From positions 6,303,001-6,367,000 of the forward strand of contig NZ_CP163435.1 of the NCBI RefSeq assembly GCF_041051975.1: 64,000 bases of DNA, in the 5' to 3' direction. Below the pieces are notes generated by a model. The model was not told the DNA's origin. It ran no database searches and saw only the letters and a list, made by a program, of their open reading frames with translations. Source of the stretch: Streptomyces sp. R21. Its GTDB lineage: Bacteria; Actinomycetota; Actinomycetes; Streptomycetales; Streptomycetaceae. Position numbers and translations under genes: made by a program. This document shows, piece by piece, positions 24,401 to 33,097 of this stretch; within the stretch, counting starts at the first letter, position 1, and the number at the start of each line of letters is the position of its first letter.

Positions 24401-24513
24401 CGGGGCACCTCCCCCACACCGTCTCCGGAACGCATCAGCAGGTCCCAGTAGGCGCCCGTGTCGGGCGCCCCCGGGAACCTGCAGTCGATGCCGACGATGG
24501 CGATCGGTTCCAT
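21445..24513 (-). CDS. Single-module type I polyketide synthase (KS-AT-ACP)
   Basis: The 1022-aa protein contains a ketosynthase (1-420; Cys171 in DTACSSSLVAVH, His306 in EGHGTGT, His344 in NLGHTEG), an acyltransferase (about 525-830; Ser617 in GHSVGEYAA, HAFH at 716-719, the malonyl-CoA type) and a C-terminal ACP (Ser963 in LGFDSVMVMEL). There are no KR, DH, ER or TE domains, so one round leaves a beta-ketoacyl-ACP, exactly the substrate a tetronate-forming KSIII needs. The TGATG junction with the preceding ACP gene sets the start at 24513. The starter is presumably the acyl chain on that ACP. Confidence 0.9.
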   Translation of the reverse strand: MEPIAIVGIDCRFPGAPDTGAYWDLLMRSGDGVGEVPRLRWDAKEFHAAGGAPGRTNTTEGGFVNDPDAFDNEFFTISPREAAAMDPQQRLLLQSAWRAVEDAGIAPQQLAGSGAGVFVGIMGNEWAQLHLTDYDNVTAQIGSGNGYCMTANRISYHLDLKGPSLAVDTACSSSLVAVHLAANALLSEECDVALAGGVNVALTPALSIFYTQAGLSAPDGRCKPFSSEANGIGRGEGVGVVVLRRLKDAVADGQRVYAVIRGTAVNQDGRSNGITAPNRWAQQEVLASAYRRAGVEPSDVTFTEGHGTGTALGDMMEVRALGHHHAGRSGKPLALGSVKGNLGHTEGAAGIAGLIKVALSLHNRVVPASRFAAKENPSLKMREHGIRLLKAPLKLPAEGVVAGLSSFGMGGTNAHAVLESAPPAAARPKARPSATAGGIGAAVFTLTAPAVPALQRNLLAQADAAERRRVPVGSLAWNSNHVKAGHRYRFAVSASDTAELVTRLRSAADDPDLLARLTAAPTGRPRTAFLYTGQGSQYPAMTAGLYRDSALYRGFLDEADAALLPHTGRSVRDLVLGGDADVHLTRWTQPALFAVEYALGRTLAELGVRPDVLLGHSVGEYAAAVLAGALPLDGAARLIAARGALMQELPEGGGMLSVRAARESLEARVAEEPLVGIAAVNGPLATVLSGDLAALERIEGELTERGLKTRRLQVSHAFHSPLMEPMLERFAAVAEEVGGTVPQVPVYSTVRGRLLDQEAGEAMDAAYWVEHIGATVLFADATIALLDDGATHVVEIGPRPVLSGMVRTLGGARTAAGPVHVHPVPGEDAAGRELGDALAELYRGGAVPDWDAVYEEKDRVPQQLAPYAFSDKHRYWAARTPALGEARGGRVEPALQSVVSAPEPESAQSEPAASAVAVLSVGHGRPEGPVARAAYEVVGKVGGYAPDELTPDLRLYEDLGFDSVMVMELKNRLEERLTGLGEMTVQDLLPRLSTVGELVGFLNEIGAAAHGHEAPGQEERTA

Positions 24514-24794
24514 CAGTGCGCGCCGCCTTCCACAGCGGCGAACTGCTCCATCAGGTGGTCGGCCAGCGCCTGCACCGTCGGGTAGTCCCAGGCGGCCGTG
24601 GGCTCGAGGACGAAGTCGAAGTCCTCCTCGATGTCGCCGCACAGGCTGAAGGCGGCCACGGAGTCGAGTCCGTACTCGGCCAGTGGAACGACCGGGTCGA
24701 TCTCGGCGGGCTGCCGCTTCAAGTACAGGGCGATGCGGTCGGCCAGCCACAGGGTGAGCGACTCACGGGTGTGTCCGGTGGTCGATGCAGGCAT
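24513..24794 (-). CDS. Free acyl carrier protein (candidate fatty-acyl starter carrier)
   Basis: A 93-aa carrier protein with Ser45 in YGLDSVAAFSL. Its stop overlaps the start of the PKS gene, so ACP and PKS are coupled. It differs clearly from the ACP at 20172, suggesting different cargo. In the proposed pathway the fatty acyl-AMP ligase loads it, the two dehydrogenases act on the bound chain and the PKS accepts it. The 105-base gap to the preceding dehydrogenase gene is GC-rich with GCCGGC-type inverted repeats and holds no gene. Confidence 0.82.
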   Translation of the reverse strand: MPASTTGHTRESLTLWLADRIALYLKRQPAEIDPVVPLAEYGLDSVAAFSLCGDIEEDFDFVLEPTAAWDYPTVQALADHLMEQFAAVEGGAH

Positions 24795-24899
24795 GGTGCA
24801 CTCCTCGGCGAGGGTAGGCCGGCGGTGACGCCGGCGGTGAGATCGGTGATGAGGTCGGCAGTGCGTTGCTGGTGACGGCGGTGGTGCACCGCCGGCCGG

Positions 24900-26663
24900 T
24901 CAGCCGGCCAGCGGTGTGGCGTACAGGTCGAAGCTCCTGCGCTCGCGGTACCTGCGCAGCACTTCCTCGTGCACCCCGGCGTCGACGGACGCCGGGAGAT
25001 CCGGGGGCTGCTGGCCCAGGCGCCGGGCCAGCCGGTGCAGTACGGCGGCCAGCCAGCCGGGGTCGGCGAGGAACGGGTCGTCGCCGCCGCGGGCCTGCTG
25101 CCAGACGCCGATCACGGACGCGGCGGCCAGGAGCACCGCGTAACGGTCCGCGAGGGCGAACGTGCCGGGGCTCGCGAGAGCGGTGCGGTTCTCCGGTGCC
25201 AGCGCCAGCGACGCCTCCTGGAGCTGGCGCAGCTCGTCCATCATCTTCAGGGCCACGCTGTGCACCGCGCGCTCCACCGGGGAGGAGCTGGGCAGTTCGT
25301 CGACCGAGGCGACCAGGGACGCGCTCAGGCTGTCCCGCCCGCTGGCCAGCGTGAGCCGGTCGAAGGGGATGCCGGGCAGGTCCTCGCGCAGCCGGAACAG
25401 CGACCCCGGGGCCGGGTCCGCGTTGAACCAGGAACGCCGGGCGAGCCGGGCGAGCTGCGGGATGATCGTGGCCTGGCAGGCGGCGGACCCGGCGTGGCCG
25501 AGGCTGAGCACCGGCAGGTCCCTGATGTGCTTCTGGAAGATGCCGAACTCGCCCTCGCGGACGTAGAAGCGGGCTCCCAGCACGATCGACAGATCGTGCA
25601 TGGTCTCCGTGAGCATCTTCGGCACCAGGTACTTGGTGGCCGCGGCGTAGACGCTCGTCTCCTCCGGCAGCAGATGCACGGCGCGCGTCGCGGCGAGCGA
25701 GAGACTGTCGCCGATCAGCAGGTCGAGGAAGGCACCGGACAGGGTCGCCCGGGCGTGCGGGATGTCCATCACGGACTTGCGGTACAGCTCGCGGCCGAGC
25801 GCGAACGACACCACCGTCCGCAGACTGGTGTCGGCCGCCCCGAGCGCCATGCCGGGCACCGCGCTGCGGGTGATCTGGAAGGCCCGCAGGGCGAGTTCGA
25901 CGCCCTGGCCGGTGTCGCCGACGAGCGCGTCCGCGGGCACCGGGGTGTCCTCGAAGTGCAGCCCCGACAGGTGGCAGCCACGCACTCCGGCCGCGCCGTA
26001 GCGGGGCAGGACCGAGTAGGTGTCGGCGTCGAGACCGGCCCGCTCGGCGAGGACCACCGAGTGGCTGCGGGCGCCGGGCGCCGCGCTGGTGCGGCTGAAC
26101 AGCACCCAGGCGGCGGCCCGGTCGGCGTTGTTGATGACCTGCTTCTCGCCGTTGAGCAGATAGCCGCCGCCCGGCGCGGGACGCGCCTCGAACTCGTTGC
26201 GCACGAAGTCGTTGCCGTGCGCCAGCTCGTGGTACGCGACCGAGACCTTGCCGCCGTCGAGCATGATGCGGGCGAGCCGCTGCTTCTGCTCGGCGGAGCC
26301 GGAGGTCCACACGTTGACGCCCGCCATGAACGACGTCACGCCGTAACCGAGGCCCAGGGCGACGTCCCGGCGGAACACCTGGCGCATCACCCGCACCAGG
26401 GTGTCGATCCGGTCCAGCCTGCCGCCGTTCTCGCGCGGCACGAAGTCGGCGTTGAGCACCACGTCGTCGAGGATGCTCTCGCCGGCCGCGGACATCTCGC
26501 CGGCCTCGTCGGCCTTCAGCAGCTGGGCGTACGAGACGTCGTTGTCGTCGGAATTCGGGTCGCCGAGCCGCTTCTCCAACTCGGCGACGCGTGCGGCGAC
26601 CTGTGCCTCCTGGTCGGTGGTGGGGGCTCCATATGCCCCCTGGGGCAGGGAACCGGTCAGCAT
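24900..26663 (-). CDS. Large acyl-CoA dehydrogenase family protein (acyl-ACP desaturating, 1)
   Basis: The 587-aa flavoprotein is much longer than the usual ~380-aa acyl-CoA dehydrogenase; extra sequence lies at the C-terminus after about residue 440. The core has VSVAYHELAHGNDFVRNEFE, LLNGEKQVINNADRAAAWVLF and an FGIFQKHIRDLP region. ATG 26663 lies seven bases inside the end of the preceding gene. Paired long dehydrogenases beside an acyl-AMP ligase and ACP are known from enduracidin and ramoplanin, where they place double bonds in the starter fatty acid. The same role is inferred here. It is a diverged paralogue of the next gene. Confidence 0.8.
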   Translation of the reverse strand: MLTGSLPQGAYGAPTTDQEAQVAARVAELEKRLGDPNSDDNDVSYAQLLKADEAGEMSAAGESILDDVVLNADFVPRENGGRLDRIDTLVRVMRQVFRRDVALGLGYGVTSFMAGVNVWTSGSAEQKQRLARIMLDGGKVSVAYHELAHGNDFVRNEFEARPAPGGGYLLNGEKQVINNADRAAAWVLFSRTSAAPGARSHSVVLAERAGLDADTYSVLPRYGAAGVRGCHLSGLHFEDTPVPADALVGDTGQGVELALRAFQITRSAVPGMALGAADTSLRTVVSFALGRELYRKSVMDIPHARATLSGAFLDLLIGDSLSLAATRAVHLLPEETSVYAAATKYLVPKMLTETMHDLSIVLGARFYVREGEFGIFQKHIRDLPVLSLGHAGSAACQATIIPQLARLARRSWFNADPAPGSLFRLREDLPGIPFDRLTLASGRDSLSASLVASVDELPSSSPVERAVHSVALKMMDELRQLQEASLALAPENRTALASPGTFALADRYAVLLAAASVIGVWQQARGGDDPFLADPGWLAAVLHRLARRLGQQPPDLPASVDAGVHEEVLRRYRERRSFDLYATPLAG

Positions 26664-28495
26664 GACGTCCTCTCGTTCTTCTCGTTCTCGCCGGCCGCGG
26701 TGGCGGCCTGCTCGGGGGCGGGCGTGGCCGCTTCGCGCTGTTCGAGCAGCGAGAACAGCCGGCCTTCGGCCCGCGCGGCCCGCACCTCGGCGAGCAGCGC
26801 CTCGTAGGTCTCGGGCTCGGAGCCGTCGGCGCCTTCCGTGCCGTTCGTGGTCTCCGCCGCGCCGAGGCGCACCAGGATCCGGTCGAGTGCGGCGCGCAGC
26901 CACAGCCCGTCCTGCCACAGCGCCGCGGTGGCGCCGTCGGCCAGCCGGTCCGCGTTCGCGGTCCACAGACCGAGGCAGGCGGCTCCGGCGTAACAGAGCG
27001 TGTAGCGCCGAGCCGTCTCGAAGGCCGCCGTCGGTACGTCCGCGAGGACGTCCTGGTGGGTCTCCATCTCGGCGTGCACCTTGTCGGTGACGGCGAGCAG
27101 CCGCTGCGCGGCCGAGTGCACCGGTCCCAGCTCCGGCCGGGACTCGGCCCGGCGGGCCAGCTCCTCGACGGAGGCGGGCAGTGAGGCGAGGACACCGCTG
27201 CCGCGCCGCGCGACGACGGACAGCTTGCCCGGGTCGAGAGGCGGAAGGGGCAGTCCCAGGTCGTAGGCGGCACTCGCGCCCGCCGTGTCGCCGTTGCCGC
27301 GTCGGTAGCCGCGCACCAGCGAACGGAACTGGTTCACCAGGGAGTTGAGGTTCACCAGCGTGTTGCCGTCGAACAGGCCCACGATGCGGTGGTCCCGCTC
27401 CAGCTTCTGGAACCGCCCCTGTGCGTGCACGTCCTTGAGGAACGCGCGGGCGCCGAGCAGCCGGGTCAGCTCCGTGAGCACGCCCTCGGTGCCGGAGGGC
27501 AGCAGGTACTTGGTGACCGCGGCGGTCAGGCTCATCTCCGCGGTCTGGGTGTGCACGGCGCGCGAGGCGTACAGCCCGAGCGCCTCGTGCAGCAGCAGGT
27601 CGGCGGCGGCCGTGCCCAGGGACCGGCGGGCCTTCGGCAGGTCGATCAGCCGCCGCCCGTACAGCTCCCGCTGCTCGGCGAACTCCAGGGCGATGCGCAG
27701 CCCGTGGTCGCCCGCGCCCAGCGAGAGCGCGGCACACAGGGTGCGGGTCAGCTGGAGGGCCTTGATGACGGTCTCGATGCCGCCGCCCTCCGTGCCGACC
27801 AGCGCCTGCCGAGGCACCCGCGCCCCCTCGAAGGCGATCCCCGAGATGTCGGCGCCCCGGATGCCGTGGGTGTGCACCTTGGGCAGGTGCCGGTACGTTT
27901 CCTCACCCAGCTCCCGCTTGTCGACCATGAGGACGCTGAAGCCGCGCGGGCCGCCCGCCGGGTCGGTACGGGTGAGCAGGGCCAGGATGCTGCCCCGGGT
28001 CGCGTTGTTGATGAGCCACTTCTCGCCGCTCACCAGCCAGCCGCCGCCGGGCAGTCCGGGTGCCGTCTCGCCCTGCACCTCACCGGCGAGCAGGTCGCTG
28101 CCGTGCGCCCGCTCGGTCAGGCCGAGGGAGACCGGGACGCCGGCCCTGATGTCGGCGCCGAGCCGCTCGGCCTGCTCCGCGCCGCCCGCCACCCAGACGC
28201 AGACGCCGCCCAGGTAGGTCTTGCCGTGGCCGATCGCGGTGGTCAGGTCGCGCCGGGCGACGACCCGCATGAGCTGGAGTATCTGCTCGTAGTTGTCGAG
28301 CCGTCCGCCGTGCTGGACCGGCACGTAGTAGTCGGAAAGGCCCCACTCCTGAAGACGGTGGCAGATGTCCGCGGGGAACTCCTCCTTGTCGTCGAGTTCG
28401 ACGCTGCGTGCGTAGGAGAAGGTCACCTGCGGGTCGTTCGGGTCCCCGAGGAAGGCTTCCAGCTCCCCGGCCAGTCGATACGGCGGATGCTCCAT
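26657..28495 (-). CDS. Large acyl-CoA dehydrogenase family protein (acyl-ACP desaturating, 2)
   Basis: The 612-aa flavoprotein resembles its neighbour in length and layout: VSLGLTERAHGSDLLAGE, WLVSGEKWLINNATRGSILA, a substrate-domain GRFQKLERDHRIVGLFDGNT and a long helical C-terminus. It starts one base after the ligase stop and overlaps the next gene, so all three are coupled. The flavin-region TERAHGSD matches the motif of active dehydrogenases better than the neighbour's YHELAHGND, so one may be more diverged in function. Probable role: desaturation of the ACP-bound fatty chain. Confidence 0.8.
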   Translation of the reverse strand: MEHPPYRLAGELEAFLGDPNDPQVTFSYARSVELDDKEEFPADICHRLQEWGLSDYYVPVQHGGRLDNYEQILQLMRVVARRDLTTAIGHGKTYLGGVCVWVAGGAEQAERLGADIRAGVPVSLGLTERAHGSDLLAGEVQGETAPGLPGGGWLVSGEKWLINNATRGSILALLTRTDPAGGPRGFSVLMVDKRELGEETYRHLPKVHTHGIRGADISGIAFEGARVPRQALVGTEGGGIETVIKALQLTRTLCAALSLGAGDHGLRIALEFAEQRELYGRRLIDLPKARRSLGTAAADLLLHEALGLYASRAVHTQTAEMSLTAAVTKYLLPSGTEGVLTELTRLLGARAFLKDVHAQGRFQKLERDHRIVGLFDGNTLVNLNSLVNQFRSLVRGYRRGNGDTAGASAAYDLGLPLPPLDPGKLSVVARRGSGVLASLPASVEELARRAESRPELGPVHSAAQRLLAVTDKVHAEMETHQDVLADVPTAAFETARRYTLCYAGAACLGLWTANADRLADGATAALWQDGLWLRAALDRILVRLGAAETTNGTEGADGSEPETYEALLAEVRAARAEGRLFSLLEQREAATPAPEQAATAAGENEKNERTSC

Positions 28496-28496
28496 G

Positions 28497-30353
28497 TCAG
28501 ACCACCGAATCCAGCGGGCGCTCGATGGCGTCGGCGACGAGCTCGCGCACGGCGGGCTCCAGGACCTCGTACAGCGGGGTGATCTGGCCCTTGAGGAACA
28601 GCTGCTTCATCAGGGTCCGCTGGATCTTGCCGCTGGTGGTCTTGCGGATCGTGCCGGGGCGCACCAGGAGCACATTGCCCGCGGGAATGTTGAACTCCCG
28701 CCCGATGAAGCTCTGTACGGAGGTGGCCAGGGTGCGCAGATCGGTGCTGACGGAACTGGCGCGCACCTCCTGGATGACGATCAGGTGCTCGCGGTCGGTC
28801 TCCACCGCGAAGACCGCGCCCGCGCCGACGCCGAGCGCCTTGTCGGTGCCCTGCACGGCCCGCTCGATGTCCTGCGGGTAGAGGTTGCGGCCCGCGATGA
28901 TGACCAGTTCCTTGAGCCGGCCCGTCACGTACAGCTGGCCGTCCTCCCACACGCCGAGGTCGCCGGTGCGCAGCCAGCCGCCCCCGTCGTCGCCGCCCTT
29001 GCCGTCGGCGATGGCCGCGTCGAAGATCTCCTTGTTGGTCAGCGGCCGCTTCCAGTAGCCGGAGGCGACGCTCTCGCCCTTGACCCAGATCTCCCCGACG
29101 GAGCCCTCGGGCTGCTCCAGGAAGGTCTCCCCGTCGACGATCCGTACGTCGAAGTCGTCCGAGCGCACGACGCCGCTGCTGACGAGGGTGCGGCTGGCCG
29201 CGTCCTCGCGCGGGTCGGCGAGCCTGCCCGCCTCCAGGGACTCGGAGTCGACGGCGAGGACGACGGGACGGGAGTTGAGCGGGGTGCCGGAGACCAGGAG
29301 CGTCGTCTCGGCCATGCCGTAGCAGGGGAAGAAGGCCTCGGGCTTGAAGCCGGCGGGCTCGAAGCGCTTGGTGAAGGCGCGGATGGTCTCGGCCCTGACA
29401 GGCTCGGCGCCGTTGCACGCGGCCTGCCAGCTGGACAGGTCCAGGGTGGCGAGCTGGTCGTCGGTGACACGGCGCAGGCAGAGGTCGTAGGCGAAGTTGG
29501 GGCCGCCGCCGATGGTGACCTTGTAGTCGCCGATCATCTGCAGCCAGCGGTGCGGCCGCTTCAGGAACGACACCGGCGAGATCAGCGCGGCCGAACCGCC
29601 GAGGAACAGCGGCTGCAGGATGTGCCCGATGAGACCCATGTCGTGGTAGAAGGGCAGCCAACCGCCGTAGCGCGTGTCGGAGTTGGAGCCGACCGAGTGC
29701 TGGATGGCCAGCTCGTTGGCGAGCAGGTTCTTGTGCGAGACCATGACGCCCTTGGGGTCACTGGTCGAGCCCGAGGTGTACTGCAGGAACGCCAGGTCCT
29801 CCGGGGTGATCGACGGCGCGGTCCACGCACCCGGGTCGCCGTAGTCGGCGCCGTCGGTGGCCAGGCACCGCACGTCGTTCATGTTCTCGGCGGTCAGCCA
29901 GGCGGATATCTCCGGCGCGTTGGTGGAGTCGGTGAGGACCGAGTGCGCCTCCGCGTCCCGCAGGATGCCGGAGACACGGGTGAAGTGGTTGCCGTGCTCG
30001 GTGGGCAGCGGCGCGGGTACGGCGACGGCACCCGCGTACAGGCAGCCGACGAAGGCCTTGATGAACTCCAGGCCCGACGGGTACAGCAGCAGGACCTGGC
30101 GTCCGGCGGCTCCGGTCTCCTGGAGCCAGGAGCCGATCCGCCGGGCGTCCTCGTCGAGTTGGCTGTACGTCAGATTCTGCGGGGCCGAGCTCTTGGCGTC
30201 GTCCGGCAGGAAGATGAAGGCGTCCTTGGGGCCGAGCGCGTCGGTGCGCGCCAGAACCAGTTCGGTAAACGTGCGGAAGGCTGTCAACGTCGTTCCCTGA
30301 CCTCTCCACGATCCGCTGGCGTTGCGCCGCCGGCGAGGACTGTTCTCGGACAC
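28497..30353 (-). CDS. Fatty acyl-AMP ligase (starter-loading)
   Basis: The ~618-aa ANL-family adenylating enzyme has A3-type FLQYTSGSTSDPKGVMVSH, YGMAETTLLVSG, GWLRTGDLGVWEDGQLYVTG and the catalytic lysine region TTSGKIQRTLMK. The extra segment LTNKEIFDAAIADGKGG matches the insertion typical of fatty acyl-AMP ligases, which hand acyl-adenylates to ACPs rather than CoA. GTG 30353 has GGAG seven bases upstream; a TTG at 30287 with AGGGA also fits, so the first 22 residues are uncertain. It leads the main leftward operon and probably selects and loads the fatty starter. Confidence 0.85.
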   Translation of the reverse strand: MSENSPRRRRNASGSWRGQGTTLTAFRTFTELVLARTDALGPKDAFIFLPDDAKSSAPQNLTYSQLDEDARRIGSWLQETGAAGRQVLLLYPSGLEFIKAFVGCLYAGAVAVPAPLPTEHGNHFTRVSGILRDAEAHSVLTDSTNAPEISAWLTAENMNDVRCLATDGADYGDPGAWTAPSITPEDLAFLQYTSGSTSDPKGVMVSHKNLLANELAIQHSVGSNSDTRYGGWLPFYHDMGLIGHILQPLFLGGSAALISPVSFLKRPHRWLQMIGDYKVTIGGGPNFAYDLCLRRVTDDQLATLDLSSWQAACNGAEPVRAETIRAFTKRFEPAGFKPEAFFPCYGMAETTLLVSGTPLNSRPVVLAVDSESLEAGRLADPREDAASRTLVSSGVVRSDDFDVRIVDGETFLEQPEGSVGEIWVKGESVASGYWKRPLTNKEIFDAAIADGKGGDDGGGWLRTGDLGVWEDGQLYVTGRLKELVIIAGRNLYPQDIERAVQGTDKALGVGAGAVFAVETDREHLIVIQEVRASSVSTDLRTLATSVQSFIGREFNIPAGNVLLVRPGTIRKTTSGKIQRTLMKQLFLKGQITPLYEVLEPAVRELVADAIERPLDSVV

Positions 30354-30490
30354 GGCGATGCTCCGTCGGGGTGCTAAGGCGACACTTGTGCGATGTGTTG
30401 GTGTACTGGGGCGGACGCCGGGCGCCGGATAGCGTGAGTGCGGAAGATCCGGGAGACGGTCCGAAGGGGCCGCGAAAGGAGCGCAGCAGA
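30354..30490. promoter_or_regulatory. Divergent promoter region: main cluster operon and SRPBCC gene
   Basis: These 137 bases separate the leftward FAAL-to-PPTase operon from the rightward SRPBCC gene. The middle (about 30368-30405) is unusually AT-rich for the region, with CTAAGG and ACACTTGTGCGATGTGTTGG, as expected of a promoter. AAAGGAG at 30475-30481 is the SRPBCC ribosome site. No clear symmetric operator is seen. Confidence 0.45.
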
Positions 30491-30925
30491 GTGCGCCGCA
30501 TTGCGTCCGACGTGTTCATCTCCGCCGAGCCCGAGAAAGTGTGGGCCGTCCTCACCGACTTCGAGCGGTTCGAGGAATGGAACCCGTTCCTCGTGGAGGC
30601 GTCCGGCGTCGCGGCGCCCGGGAACCGGCTGTCGTTGCGCTTCCGACTGCCGTCCAGCGGGCGCGAGATGGTCTTCAAGCCAACTGTGCTGCTGACCGAG
30701 CGACCCCAACTGCTGCGCTGGCGCGGCCGGTTCGGCGTCCCCTACATCTTCGACGGGCTGCACAGCTTCGAGCTGACGGCGCGGGACGGCGGCACGCATG
30801 TCCTGCAGAGCGAGGTGTTCACCGGGGTGCTCGTGCCGTTCACCAAGTCGATCATCGCGCAGAGCGAGCACGGCTTCGGCCGGCTGACCGAGGCGCTGAA
30901 GCAGCGGGTGGAGTCGGGCGTCTGA
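30491..30925 (+). CDS. SRPBCC (START-like) domain protein
   Basis: A 144-aa protein starting at GTG 30491 (AAAGGAG nine bases upstream). It shows the SRPBCC helix-grip pattern: DVFISAEPEKVWAVLTDFER, FEEWNPFL, LRWRGRFGVPYIFDGLHSFE and a long C-terminal helix. Members bind hydrophobic ligands and include polyketide cyclases. It is transcribed divergently from the main operon and could act as a cyclase, product carrier or protector. No catalytic residues can be assigned. Confidence 0.78.
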   Translation: MRRIASDVFISAEPEKVWAVLTDFERFEEWNPFLVEASGVAAPGNRLSLRFRLPSSGREMVFKPTVLLTERPQLLRWRGRFGVPYIFDGLHSFELTARDGGTHVLQSEVFTGVLVPFTKSIIAQSEHGFGRLTEALKQRVESGV

Positions 30926-31020
30926 CCGCTGGGCCTGGAGTGCCCGGAGTGCTCGGGTACTCCAGGCGCTCCAGGCCCAGCGGCTGTTCAGGCCCAGCGG
31001 GTGTTCCGGGCACACGAAGA

Positions 31021-31064
31021 AGCCTGCCGCCCGCCCCTGGGGGACGTAGGGCGGGCGGCAGGCT
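31021..31064. terminator. Strong bidirectional terminator between SRPBCC and FkbH genes
   Basis: Perfect 16-base arms (31021-31036 and 31049-31064), beginning AGCCTGCCGCC, with a 12-base loop, in the 176-base gap between convergent genes. Confidence 0.8.
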
Positions 31065-31101
31065 GGTTCGGGGGTGTGCCAAGTGCGGTGCGCGTCAGGG
31101 C

Positions 31102-33045
31102 TCAGACGAACGCCAGCTCCAGCGTGATGTGCTCCGGCACGTCCGGCACCCCGGCGCCGAGCGTGTGCTGGAACTCCGCCCCGCCGTCCTCGCTCTCGCT
31201 GATGGTGTCGAAGCCGAGCGAGGGGAAGAGGTCGCGGACCCGGTGGTTCTTCGCGGTGGGCCGGTAGCTGCCGAATATGGAGGTCCCCCCGTGGTCCCTG
31301 GCGTGCGTCAGGAGCGAGGCCAGGGCGGCCTGTTCGATGCCCCGCGAGAAGACCCGGCAGCTCAGCAGCATGTTGTCGATGTAGTAGTCGAGGCGGCCGT
31401 CGCCGACCTCCTTCCGTGCGAACACCACCCCGACCAGACCGTTGTCCCCGAACCGGTCACGGGTGCGCACGGCGAGCACCAGCTGGTTGTCCGCCTCGCG
31501 GTACTGCTGCACGTCGGCCTGCTGCATCCGCCGGGTGGTGAGGTTGAACTGGTTGGTGCGCAGGGTGATCTGGGCGATCCGGGCCACCTCGTGGTCACGT
31601 GCCGGAGAGATGTCCACGCGTACGTCGAGGGCCCGCAGGTACTCCTCCATGGACCCGGCGCTCTCCTCCAGGTCCTGCCGGCCGGCCTCGGAGCGGTACT
31701 GGCCGGCGCGCAGCCGGTCCTCCGCGGTCAGCTCGCGCACGTCGAACCAGCCGTCGGCCAGCAGCCGGTCCACGTGCAGCGCGGGCTCCTCGTCGAGGCG
31801 GACCACGGCGACCTCGGGCAGGCTCGACGCCACGAGACCGCACTCGAAGGGCGAGTCGTCGGCGAAGACGAAACTGTCCACGCCGAGGTTGAGCTTGGCG
31901 GCGATGTCGCGCAGATTGCCGTCCTTGGGATCCCAGTTGGCGTTGACCCGGGTGAAGTCCTCCTCGCGCAGGACCATGTCCGGGTGGTCGCGCAGCACAC
32001 CGATGACCGGGTCCCGGTCGTTCTTGCTGCACACGGCGAGCAGCACGCCCTGGGCGCCGATCTGCTTGACGGCGCGCTGGAACTTGCCGAAGGCCTCCCC
32101 GCGGTACGTCGAGGCGGCGGCGATGCCGTCCGGGCCGTCGTCGCCCAGGATGCCGTCCCACAGGGTGTTGTCGAGGTCGACGACGAGGACCTTCTTGGCC
32201 CGCCCGCGCAGGGTCCTGGCCAGGTGGCCGATCTCGCGCGCGTACCGGCCGAGCAGTTCCTCGCCGAGGTGCACCTTGGCGTACGCGGCGAGCCTGCTGT
32301 CGCGCACCGGGCCGCTCTCGGCGATCAGCGGGTCGAGGTCGACGACGTGCAGCCGCGGCTGGTCGGCGGCGAGGCGCAGCAGCCCGGTGTTGAACTCCCG
32401 CCAGTGCACGGAGAGTTCGGTGCGCGAGCGGTGGTCGACGAGCTGGTGGGCGTGGCTGTTGAGCAGCGGCAGCGTGTTCAGGACAAGAGTGCCCGAGCCG
32501 TGCTCCGCGTAGCGCGCCACCAGAGTGGTGATCAGCGCCAGCTTGGCGTCCAGCGCCTTGGCGAGATCCGACACCCCCCAGGGCAGCGGGAGTTCGTCGA
32601 AGACGATCTGCGCGTCCAGCACACACAGGGCCAGTTCGGCGTCGGCCGCGTACAGCGGGCTGCCGGTGTCCTGGAGGTCGCGCAGCCAGGAGTCGTACTC
32701 GGCCTCGGCGGCGCGCAGCGGAATCCCGTGCCGGGCGAACTGTGCGGTCAGCGCCGGGATCAGGGCGTCCAGCATGCCGTGCCCGGCGATCGCGACGGTG
32801 GCCGGCGCGACCTGGGGGTGCAGCTTCTGCACGCTCTCCGGCGCGACGCGCGAGAGGAGCCGGCCGGCGCGGGCCAGCGCGGCGAAGTCGGCTTCGGATG
32901 TGACGAGTTCGGCGAGAAGTTCGGAGACCGTCGGATATTCGGCGGCGATCCGGTCTTCTCCGTGCAGGGCGCGCAGCCTGTCGAGCGGCCCTGTCTTCTC
33001 CGGTACGGAGTGCGCTGGTGCGGATGTCCCCACTGCTGTGCTCAC
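31102..33045 (-). CDS. FkbH-like HAD/GNAT enzyme (candidate glyceryl-ACP synthase)
   Basis: The 647-aa protein is a long FkbH homologue: an N-terminal region (about 30-280), a HAD phosphatase core with Asp290/Asp292 in VVDLDNTLWDGILG, conserved Cys339 in AVCSKNDRDP, FVFADDSPFECGL, and a C-terminal GNAT-like domain (ITLRTNQFNLTTRRM). FkbH enzymes take 1,3-bisphosphoglycerate and place a glyceryl unit on an ACP, used either for methoxymalonyl-ACP or for tetronate rings. No O-methyltransferase or 3-hydroxyacyl-CoA dehydrogenase gene is in the cluster, so the tetronate use is favoured. GTG 33045 has GAGAGG nine bases upstream; the longer frame crosses the promoter palindrome. Confidence 0.85.
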   Translation of the reverse strand: MSTAVGTSAPAHSVPEKTGPLDRLRALHGEDRIAAEYPTVSELLAELVTSEADFAALARAGRLLSRVAPESVQKLHPQVAPATVAIAGHGMLDALIPALTAQFARHGIPLRAAEAEYDSWLRDLQDTGSPLYAADAELALCVLDAQIVFDELPLPWGVSDLAKALDAKLALITTLVARYAEHGSGTLVLNTLPLLNSHAHQLVDHRSRTELSVHWREFNTGLLRLAADQPRLHVVDLDPLIAESGPVRDSRLAAYAKVHLGEELLGRYAREIGHLARTLRGRAKKVLVVDLDNTLWDGILGDDGPDGIAAASTYRGEAFGKFQRAVKQIGAQGVLLAVCSKNDRDPVIGVLRDHPDMVLREEDFTRVNANWDPKDGNLRDIAAKLNLGVDSFVFADDSPFECGLVASSLPEVAVVRLDEEPALHVDRLLADGWFDVRELTAEDRLRAGQYRSEAGRQDLEESAGSMEEYLRALDVRVDISPARDHEVARIAQITLRTNQFNLTTRRMQQADVQQYREADNQLVLAVRTRDRFGDNGLVGVVFARKEVGDGRLDYYIDNMLLSCRVFSRGIEQAALASLLTHARDHGGTSIFGSYRPTAKNHRVRDLFPSLGFDTISESEDGGAEFQHTLGAGVPDVPEHITLELAFV

Positions 33046-33097
33046 GGCGGTTGGCCTCTCTGCGGGACCTGACGGGTGCCGCCGACCATCACCGGAT

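Noticed and set aside
21478..24585. Rightward 1035-aa open frame antisense to the PKS
   Set aside because: Antisense shadow; the PKS on the other strand has all catalytic motifs.
31102..33045. FkbH as part of a methoxymalonyl-ACP pathway
   Set aside because: No O-methyltransferase and no 3-hydroxyacyl-CoA dehydrogenase are present, and the PKS AT is malonyl-type; the KSIII/E2/ACP set points to tetronate.
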